In this document: piece by piece, positions 46,584 through 53,768 of the stretch
How the letters are laid out: each line of letters starts with the position of its first letter
How positions within the stretch are numbered: the stretch's first letter is position 1
DNA from: JAPOUP01 sp965203255
GTDB taxonomy: Bacteria; Pseudomonadota; Alphaproteobacteria; Rhodobacterales; Rhodobacteraceae
NCBI GenBank assembly: GCA_965203255.1
Contig: OZ241882.1
Location: 1,364,001-1,428,000, forward strand
Reading direction: 5' to 3'
Length of the DNA stretch: 64,000 nucleotides
Made by a program: the position numbers and the translations under genes
The notes under the pieces: model-generated
The model's input: only the letters and a program-made list of their open reading frames with translations
Told to the model about the DNA's origin: nothing
Database searches by the model: none

Positions 46584-48174
46584 CTAGTTCCGTCGGGCCG
46601 GTGCTGGCGGAGCATTGTCGATGAAGCGGCGAGCCGCCTGGGCCTGACGAGGATCCGCTTCAAGCAGAAGCTGGTAGGCATCTTCGGCCAATGCGGGCGC
46701 TTCGCCCCATACGCCGGATTGAATCGCAAAGCGAAGTGCCTGAGGGTCTTCCGGAACCATCCCAATCAGCCAGCGTGCGTGTTCGATCATGTCTTCGAAC
46801 CGCGCCCCCAATTGAAGGGATACCAAGAGTGACAGACGTGCGTTGATCGAGTTCGGCACTTGCCGGACAGCCTGCCGGTGGAGCGTCACCGCACCGTCAA
46901 AGGCCCCGGCTCTGGCAAGGATGCGTCCGGCCTCAAGCAGTTGACCGTGATTGAGCGCCGTCGAGCAGATGTCAGCAAGAGCATTCGGTTCAATTACGGC
47001 ACCGCTTTCAGCGGAATCGATCCGGTCCGCGCACTCGGCGAAAGCCTGACCGAGCCATCCAGTCAATGCGGAAGCCACATCGCTGTTGCGTCCATCAAGC
47101 AGTCTTTCAACCTGCGCAAGAGGTATGGCCTCGTAACGACCGTCGCCACCGCCTACAGCGATTCCAACAAGATTGCCATTCCCGTCCACCAGAGCACCGC
47201 CACTTACACCAGGCTGCATCCGTGCGGTGACATGGATACGGCCGAGTTCGGCGCCCTCAGCAGGCCCGGCAATAAGCGTTCCCGGGGCAAAAACCCGCAC
47301 TTCCTGCCGACTGACATCGGCACCAACCACATAGAATAGCTCCGCATCAGGAAAATTCCCGCTCAGATCTGGGATATACGCTCCCGCTGGCAACCCATCG
47401 GCGCTCAAGAGCACAAGATCTCCAGTGTATTCCGATCCAACGACCCGGGCGGTTCGTCGACCGTCAGGCGTATGGACGACCACTTCAATCCTATCACCGG
47501 CCACATGGCGATTTGTAACCAGCAAGGATGGGGCAATCCGGGTTGCACTGGCAAACGGGTCAAAACCTGAAACCGGAAAGACGGCCTGGCGCACGACGCA
47601 AACCGTGGAGGGGTGGGGACAGTCCCCAAGTGTCGATTGCGGCGAAACCGACTCACTTTCGATTGCGCTTCCCAGGCCTAGCGGCAGGGCCACAGTCATC
47701 TCCGAACCATCTCGCAGAATCTTTAGCTCAACTGACGCGGATCCCTTTGGCTGGATAGCGAAGGCCGACACTGCGTCCCGAGGGCTCCTTATGCGCCGCT
47801 TTCCGATGAAAGCCAGAAGGTCGCCCTTTCGAACACCCGCTTCCTCTGCATGACCTCCGGAGTGCAGGCTGGTCACGATCGGAGCGGCAAGGTCAGCCAA
47901 TTGGCCCCGTCCGGGCATCTCGAGCCGCCAGCCCGGCGACGGATAGCTCACCCTCCCGGCGGCCAAAAGGGCTTCGGTCACGCGCCAAAGAAGCTCGGCG
48001 GAAATGGCGAAGCCAACACCGGTGTTGGTATCGCCCTGCGATGCGAAGATGGCGGCTGTCATGCCGACGAGTTTGCCCTGCCGGTCCACGAGTGCGCCAC
48101 CAGACGAACCGGGATTGATCGCCGCATCAGTCTGGACGAAATCCTCGACAGCGTTGAAACCGGCGTCGGAGACA

Positions 48175-49905
48175 GCAATTCCCACCAGCCCTTCCGGACC
48201 CTGTATTCCTTGGGCTTCCGTGAACCGGGTTTCGTAGACTTTTCCTTCCAGACGACTGGAAACCGCCCGGAATCCTCTGGACATCATAGGCTGGGGCCCT
48301 TACCGCAACCGGTGTTGACTTCGATGACGGGAGTTGGGACGATGCGGTTTCGGAAGGACCTCGGCAGGCCCGGGCTGATCAGGGCGCTTGCGGAATGCTT
48401 CGGCAGGATCGACGATCCGGTGGACGGGCGCCGGTTCAGCCTCGCGGACCACCTCATGTCGGCGTTCGCGATGTTCTCGCTCAAATATCCGTCGCTCCTG
48501 CAGTTCGACAGGGACAGCCGCAGGGACGCCATCGTCCGCGGGAACCTCCGGACGCTGTTCGGGATCGCGGCGGCGCCCTGCGACTCCGCCATGCGGAAAC
48601 GCCTCGACACGGTCGACCCCAGGCAGCTGCGCCCGGCGTTCAGGACCCTGTTCGCGAGGCTGCAGCGCGGCAGGGTGCTGGAGGACCAGCCGGTTTTCGA
48701 CGGCCACTACCTGATCTCGATTGACGGCACCGGCTACTTCAGCTCGAAATCCGTCCACTGCGACCACTGCTGCGTCGCCCGCCGCAGTGATGGATCGAGG
48801 ACCTACTCGCACAGCATGCTCGCCGCCGTGGTCTGCCACCCGGAACGCCGCGAGGTGTTCCCGCTGGCCCCGGAGCCGATCGCCAGGACCGACGGGGACA
48901 CGAAGAACGACTGCGAGCGCAACGCCGCCGCGCGGTTCATCGACGACCTCCGGCGGGAGCATCCGCACCTGAAGGCCATCGTCCTGCAGGACGGCCTCGC
49001 CTCCAACGGGCCCCACATCGCCCGCCTGCGGCGGCACGGCCTCCGCTTCATCCTCGGCGCGAAACCCGGCGACCACGCGCTGCTGTTCGCCAGCCTCGAC
49101 GCCAGCCCCGACACCCGCACCGCCCGGTTCACCGACGCCGACGGCACCCGGCACGACTTCCGCTACCTGAACGGTGCGCCAGTCAACGCCTCCCATCCCG
49201 ACATCAGGGTCAACGTCATCGAATACCGGGAGACGGTCATCAAGAGGACATACATCGCGAAGCACCACCGCGGCCCGGACGACCCGACCCACCGGGTGGA
49301 GGAGAAGCAGCGGAGGTTCTCCTGGGTCACCGACCTTCCCGTCGACAGCGACAGCCTCATGCCGGTCATGCGCGCCGCCCGCTCCCGATGGCGGATAGAG
49401 AACGAGACGTTCAACACGCTGAAGAACCAGGGCTACCGCTTCGAGCACAGCTTCGGGCATGGAAAGCGGCACCTGACCACCGTGCTCGCCATGACGATGA
49501 TGCTCGCCTTCCTCACGGACCAGATCGAGGCCGCCTCCTGCAGGGTGTTCGCCGCCGCGCTGGAGGCGAGGGGGCGGCTGAGGTACCTCCGCGAGAGAAC
49601 CCGGTCATACTTCCACGACTTCCCGGTCCCCGACTGGCGGACACTCTACGCCGCCCTGACCCACGGGCACGCGCCTGTGGCCCTGAACGTCGCCGGACCG
49701 TCCGGACGGTCGCCGCCGCGGCGCGGGGCGCCCGGGCGCGCCTGAACGCCCGACCGAACCGCCCCAGGGGCAGACCCGCGACACATCCCTTATTTCCACC
49801 GGAACGCCGCCGGACGCCCCCGCACGCCCGGATTCCGCCCGAATCCGCCGCCGACGCCCGCAATCCGCCGGAAACCGGACCGGAATTTCACTGGTGGGAA
49901 TTTCT
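48175..49905 (+). mobile_element. IS4-type insertion sequence in the protease gene
   Basis: About 1.73 kb. Ends carry AATTCCCACCAG (48177-48188) and its complement CTGGTGGGAATT (49891-49902). GCGTCGGAGACA occurs on both sides (48163-48174 and 49906-49917), a 12-bp target duplication of the length typical of IS4-family elements. The base composition is more GC-rich than the host genes. One intact transposase gene is inside. Confidence 0.88.
48342..49745 (+). CDS. IS4-family transposase
   Basis: A 467-aa DDE transposase, apparently intact. First Asp in ISIDGTGYFSS, second Asp in IVLQDGLASNG, and catalytic Glu in SRWRIENETFNTLKNQGYRFEH, matching the IS4-type R-(3)-E-(6)-K signature. Upstream in-frame codons belong to the IS end and the interrupted gene, so I start at ATG 48342 (MRFRKDLGRPG). 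It is the only gene of the element and should be able to move it. Confidence 0.9.
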   Translation: MRFRKDLGRPGLIRALAECFGRIDDPVDGRRFSLADHLMSAFAMFSLKYPSLLQFDRDSRRDAIVRGNLRTLFGIAAAPCDSAMRKRLDTVDPRQLRPAFRTLFARLQRGRVLEDQPVFDGHYLISIDGTGYFSSKSVHCDHCCVARRSDGSRTYSHSMLAAVVCHPERREVFPLAPEPIARTDGDTKNDCERNAAARFIDDLRREHPHLKAIVLQDGLASNGPHIARLRRHGLRFILGAKPGDHALLFASLDASPDTRTARFTDADGTRHDFRYLNGAPVNASHPDIRVNVIEYRETVIKRTYIAKHHRGPDDPTHRVEEKQRRFSWVTDLPVDSDSLMPVMRAARSRWRIENETFNTLKNQGYRFEHSFGHGKRHLTTVLAMTMMLAFLTDQIEAASCRVFAAALEARGRLRYLRERTRSYFHDFPVPDWRTLYAALTHGHAPVALNVAGPSGRSPPRRGAPGRA

Positions 49906-50417
49906 GCGTCGGAGACATGGACAGCGGAGACAACACCACAGGTCACTGAGAGGCCAAGACCGAAGGAATTGCCGATGGAGCAAACCGGGTCGGCCAGAGA
50001 AGGATCTGATGCCGGTTCGAACGGCACGAGATCAACCTCCACATTCAATAGGGCAATGTCGCTGGCCGAATCCCTGGCGATCAGCCTAGCGGGAACAATG
50101 CGGCCGTCTGCGAGGCGGACCTCGATCCGGTCAGCCGGCTCAATGGCATGCCAAGCAGTGGCGATGACATTCGGGCGAAGGGCTATTCCACTCGCTTCAG
50201 GCGCGACACCTAGCGGGCCTCCGGCTCCTCCCTGCCCGCGCCCGGGCCAGTGCGGCAGGACAGAAACCACGGAACTCATGGTTTCCGGCGAGACCGCTCC
50301 TGCCGCCCCGGCACCACCGAAACTCAGGGCGAGCGTTAGCAAGAAAAAGGATAGCTGCCGTAACCGCCGCAGTGCCGCGAGTCTCGATATCGCTTTTTGC
50401 CGCAAGGTCGCGGCCGA

Positions 50418-50552
50418 TCAGTTCGAAGTCTCAAACCGAACGGCACTACCCGTCCCGCGTTCCGCAGAAGAGAATTCCAACGCCCCAAGAACGAAGCTTG
50501 CCGCCACGGTGATCACGACGACACCTGCAAGACCTGACCACATTGCCTTCAT
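50418..50552 (-). CDS. 44-aa single-membrane-helix protein in the formate dehydrogenase operon
   Basis: A small open frame starting at ATG 50552, three bases after the stop of the WD40-cytochrome c gene, with GGGGA in front. It encodes MKAMWSGLAGVVVITVAASF then VLGALEFSSAERG and a short polar tail, so one transmembrane helix or uncleaved signal anchor. The split protease gene starts 12 bp downstream. Position and ribosome-binding site support a real gene; it may be a small membrane subunit or assembly peptide. Confidence 0.55.
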   Translation of the reverse strand: MKAMWSGLAGVVVITVAASFVLGALEFSSAERGTGSAVRFETSN

Positions 50553-50555
50553 TGC

Positions 50556-51860
50556 TCAATCCCCAATTGCAGTCGCCGTCCTCAAGAAGTCGATCAAATC
50601 CCGGCGATCTTCTGGTTCCGCAATCTGCTGCATCGGCATCTTGGATCCGGGAATATAATTGTCAGGACCAAGATTGAAGAGTGTGTCGATCGTCTCCTCG
50701 GTCCAGACTATGTCCGATCCGTCAAGTATGCCAGAATAACGGTATCCTGGAACCGTTCCCGCGGGACGCCCGAACACCCCACTCAGATTCGGCCCAGCCT
50801 TTCGTGATTCTCCAGCCTCGATTGCGTGGCAGATCGAACACTTGCGCATGAACTGACGCTCGCCATTGGACATGGTCTCCGGGCTCTGCAGAAAACTATG
50901 CGACGTGCCCATGGTCGGCTCGAAGCGATCCAGAAGTTCGACCGGCCAGCCGTAGACAACACTGTCGAGACCGCCCGCCCAGATTACCGACCCATCGGGG
51001 GAAAACTCCAGCGCCCAGACCGGTCCCTTCCGAGTGGCGAGGAAGTCGCGTTCGATACGCCAGGATTCCGCGGAAATCACTGCGATGTACCCATGTCCGT
51101 CTCCGACCGCCAGATTCCTTGTTTCGCCATGATAGGCCATTGCAAGGATAGGCCGTCGATCAAGTGTAAAGTCGCGAAGTTCAGCGCCCGTCCAGATGTC
51201 AATCACCCGAGTCACACCGTCGACCGCGCCATAGGCCATCCAAGACCCTTCCGGCGACAGCACCATTTCGTTGATCGCAAATCCGTGTCGCACCAATGTC
51301 CGAGGTCGGTCACCATTCAGCGAGGAAAGGTCGAAGACGCGGATATCCCCTTTGGAGGTCGCGGCATACAGTAGCTTGCTATCCGGCGAAAATGTAACGT
51401 CATTTGCGCCTGTGTCGCGTAACTCAAGCATGACAGGTGGGTCATTCGGGTCGGTGAGCGACCATAGACCAATCGTGCCGTCCCAACTGGCAGACGCCAG
51501 AAGCATGCCGTCATGCGAAACCGCGAGGTCAGTTACCTTTCCTTTGTGACGACCAAGCTCGCGCCCATCCGAGCCTTCCCAAAGCCAGACGGAAAAATCG
51601 TCAGATCCGGAGGCAATTCGCCCGTCAGGGAGGAAAATCAGGTCGATGACAGCAGCCGCGTGACCTTCAAGCCAAATCGGAGTGCGGTCCCGCCAGCGTC
51701 CTATTGAATTGTCAAAACTGGCACTGGCGACCTCACCGCTTTCAGAGACGGCAATCCCCATGACCGGACCGCCATGTCCTTTGAGCGTTGTGAAGTCAAG
51801 CGCAAAGACAGGACAGATCGATAGTGCCAGTCCGGCCAGGAGCGCGGAAACGGATCTCAT
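50556..51860 (-). CDS. WD40-repeat protein with C-terminal cytochrome c domain
   Basis: A 434-aa exported protein. Signal peptide 1-20 (LLAGLALSICPVFA), then about seven WD40 blades (residues 25-320; LASASWDGTIGLW and IASGSDDFSVWLWEGSD are clear blades), then a class I cytochrome c domain with CSICH (341-345) and GSKMPMQ supplying the Met ligand. It is coded directly after the cytochrome b subunit with no gap, so it is likely a periplasmic electron acceptor or docking protein for the formate dehydrogenase. The beta-propeller-haem fusion is unusual. Confidence 0.85.
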   Translation of the reverse strand: MRSVSALLAGLALSICPVFALDFTTLKGHGGPVMGIAVSESGEVASASFDNSIGRWRDRTPIWLEGHAAAVIDLIFLPDGRIASGSDDFSVWLWEGSDGRELGRHKGKVTDLAVSHDGMLLASASWDGTIGLWSLTDPNDPPVMLELRDTGANDVTFSPDSKLLYAATSKGDIRVFDLSSLNGDRPRTLVRHGFAINEMVLSPEGSWMAYGAVDGVTRVIDIWTGAELRDFTLDRRPILAMAYHGETRNLAVGDGHGYIAVISAESWRIERDFLATRKGPVWALEFSPDGSVIWAGGLDSVVYGWPVELLDRFEPTMGTSHSFLQSPETMSNGERQFMRKCSICHAIEAGESRKAGPNLSGVFGRPAGTVPGYRYSGILDGSDIVWTEETIDTLFNLGPDNYIPGSKMPMQQIAEPEDRRDLIDFLRTATAIGD

Positions 51861-53066
51861 CTATTCAGCCGGATTCGTGGCACCCGTTGCACGCTCGCCC
51901 TTGTCAGCGGCCTTCACCCCTTCAAGCCAGATTGAATGGTGCTGATGGGCCCACGATTCATCGACCTCGCCGGTTCCCATGGCATCGAATGCACCCTCCA
52001 TACCAAGCGAGCCGATATAGATATGCGCGATGACGATACCCATGAGAACAAAGGAGACGATGGCGTGCCAGAGCTGCGCATACTGCATCTCTTCCTGCGG
52101 CGCCAAAGCAGTAGGCAACGGATCAAGCCCCAACATTCCGGTGATGCCAAGATCATTGAGGATCGAAAAGGTCTTGGCGAACATGGGAATCTCGAATGGG
52201 AAAAGCAATGACAGCCCCGAGGCGGAAATCGATGCCCCGAGTATCACGACGGACCAGAAGATGACCTTCTGGCCAGCATTGAACTTCTTGGCTGGAGGGT
52301 GCTTCGAGCCAATGATTCCGCCAAACTGCGCGATCCACTTTATGTCAGTTCGGTCAGGCAGATTGTGCCAGACCCAAAACACGAAGACCATGACCAATCC
52401 GATCATGAAGGCCCAGGCCCCGTTGTTGTGAATCCACTTGCTTCCGATGAGAATGAAGGAGTTGGCCTCATGTCCCAGAACCGGGATCAGTACAGTGCGA
52501 CCGAACAACGACAGAAGTCCGGTAAGACCAAGCAGAATGAAGGATCCTGCCAATAGCCAATGGGCAAAGCGCTCGATTGTCCGGAAGCGAACCACTGTCT
52601 GGCCCACCTTTGGAGCATCGACTCTAATGCGGCCACGCAGGAGAAAGAACACGACCAATAGCCCGATCACGCCCAGTAGAAAGTAGCCTCCCCAGGACTT
52701 CAGGATGGTTTCGCGAAACTCGAGCCACCACATTCCCCCGTCCTGAACGAGCACAGTCGCGACTTCGCCGCCGGATGAGACGGTGATGTCTGCCGATCCG
52801 TAACGCAGCGCACGCCAGAGTTCTGGGTCTGAGGAACCGCCTAAGGTGCCCAGCTGTTCTGTGAGACCGGCTGCGGTGTCCGGGTTACCGACATTTCCCC
52901 GACGAAAGCTGTCGTCGATCACTTCGCCGCGCTGGCGAGCCAGAATGTCTTCCAGCGTCTGTGCGCCACCGGTGGCACTGCGACCAGACTCCGTGCCATC
53001 CTGCGCTGCGACAGGCGCACCGAATGCAATGGCGAGAATCAATAGGGAAATCAATGAACGCAACAC
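51861..53066 (-). CDS. fdhC: formate dehydrogenase cytochrome b subunit (gamma)
   Basis: A 401-aa membrane protein with an N-terminal signal-like helix and a periplasmic stretch of about 120 residues. The cytochrome b561/FdnI-like core follows: VVRFRTIERFAHWLLAGSFILLGLTGL (His ligand in RFAHW), a second helix with SFILIGSKWIHNNGAWAF, and LWHAIVSFVLMGIVIAHIYIGSLG with His ligands. It anchors the complex and passes electrons to quinone. The start is GTG 53066. Its stop touches the WD40-cytochrome c start. Some members end with the conserved GAFDAMGTGEVDESWA stretch seen here. Confidence 0.9.
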   Translation of the reverse strand: MLRSLISLLILAIAFGAPVAAQDGTESGRSATGGAQTLEDILARQRGEVIDDSFRRGNVGNPDTAAGLTEQLGTLGGSSDPELWRALRYGSADITVSSGGEVATVLVQDGGMWWLEFRETILKSWGGYFLLGVIGLLVVFFLLRGRIRVDAPKVGQTVVRFRTIERFAHWLLAGSFILLGLTGLLSLFGRTVLIPVLGHEANSFILIGSKWIHNNGAWAFMIGLVMVFVFWVWHNLPDRTDIKWIAQFGGIIGSKHPPAKKFNAGQKVIFWSVVILGASISASGLSLLFPFEIPMFAKTFSILNDLGITGMLGLDPLPTALAPQEEMQYAQLWHAIVSFVLMGIVIAHIYIGSLGMEGAFDAMGTGEVDESWAHQHHSIWLEGVKAADKGERATGATNPAE

Positions 53067-53104
53067 GTCGGGAGTCCTTCAGGGTCGTAAGAGATCGTCT
53101 GAAT

Positions 53105-53133
53105 GGGGGTGGCCCCGCGAAGAGGCCACCCCC
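53105..53133 (-). promoter_or_regulatory. strong hairpin between fdhB and fdhC
   Basis: GGGGGTGGCC (53105-53114) pairs perfectly with GGCCACCCCC (53124-53133) around a nine-base loop. It sits within the operon in the 91-bp gap after fdhB. Without a clear T-run it is more likely an mRNA-stability or partial-termination element, which would set the ratio of the soluble to the membrane subunits. Confidence 0.55.
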
Positions 53134-53157
53134 CAAATTGTCTGGCCTTGACAGACG

Positions 53158-53754
53158 TCAGCCGCTCTTGGCCTCGTATGCGGTGCCCCAGCCCCAGGCG
53201 CCTGAGCCGAAGCCTCTGGCCACCACACGTTCGCGGTATATGGCTGAGACCACATCTCCGTCGCCCGCCAGTAGCGCCTTGGTGGCACACATCTCGGCAC
53301 AGAGCGGCAGTTTACCCTCTGCAATCCTGTTGCGGCCATACTTGGCAAACTCGGCAGTTGAATGATTGTCCTCAGGCCCACCGGCGCAGAACGTGCACTT
53401 GTCCATTTTGCCACGGCTGCCAAAGTTCCCTGCCTGCGGGAACTGCGGAGCGCCGAAGGGACAGGCGTAGAAGCAGTAACCGCAACCGATGCAAAGATCC
53501 TTCGAGTGCAGAACGATTCCTTCCTCGTTTTGATAGAAGCAATCGACCGGGCACACCGCCATGCAGGGCGCATCCGAACAATGCATACAGGCAACCGAGA
53601 TCGACCTTTCACCCGGCGTGCCATCCTGGATCGTCACCACCCGACGGCGGTTGATGCCCCAGGGCACCTCATTTTCGTTCTTGCAGGCCGTGACGCAGGC
53701 ATTGCACTCAATGCAGCGCTCGGCATCGCAGAGAAACCTTACTCTAGCTCCCAT
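53158..53754 (-). CDS. fdhB: formate dehydrogenase iron-sulfur subunit (beta)
   Basis: A 198-aa ferredoxin-like subunit with four [4Fe-4S] sites: CIECNACVTACKNENEVP, CMHCSDAPCMAVCPVDCF, CIGCGYCFYACPFGAP and a C-terminal CTFC...CAEMCATKAL. It passes electrons from the catalytic subunit to cytochrome b. A perfect GGAGGAG precedes the ATG. It follows fdhA by 14 bp. No membrane anchor is seen at its C-terminus. Confidence 0.93.
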   Translation of the reverse strand: MGARVRFLCDAERCIECNACVTACKNENEVPWGINRRRVVTIQDGTPGERSISVACMHCSDAPCMAVCPVDCFYQNEEGIVLHSKDLCIGCGYCFYACPFGAPQFPQAGNFGSRGKMDKCTFCAGGPEDNHSTAEFAKYGRNRIAEGKLPLCAEMCATKALLAGDGDVVSAIYRERVVARGFGSGAWGWGTAYEAKSG

Positions 53755-53768
53755 GTTTCATCTCCTCC

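Larger units (their letters stand above)
46584..50405 (-). pseudogene. double-trypsin-domain PDZ/TPR protease gene, split by an IS
   Basis: The N-terminal part (50405-49906) and C-terminal part (48174-46584) are separated by an IS. Removing it with one 12-bp repeat restores an exact frame of 692 aa. The reconstructed protein has a signal segment (FFLLTLALSFGGAGA) and a first HtrA-like domain with His86 (TAWHAI), Asp116 (SDIALL) and Ser187 (PGSSGGA). A PDZ domain follows (GVRKGDLLAFIGKRRI), then a second trypsin-like domain with its own triad (LLVTNRHVAGD, TGDLVLLSAD, QPGVSGGALVDGNG) and C-terminal TPR-like helices. It is the last gene of the formate dehydrogenase operon, presumably acting in the periplasm. 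The start is TTG 50405 without a good site, 12 bp after a 44-aa gene. Confidence 0.82.

Noticed and set aside
47850..48341. Upstream extension of the IS4 transposase frame (a 631-aa open frame)
   Set aside because: Its first part is the antisense of the interrupted protease gene and the IS end. The transposase family N-terminus begins at 48342.
48300..49472. 390-aa minus-strand frame inside the IS
   Set aside because: High-GC antisense of the transposase, Val/Glu/Arg-rich with no recognisable domain.
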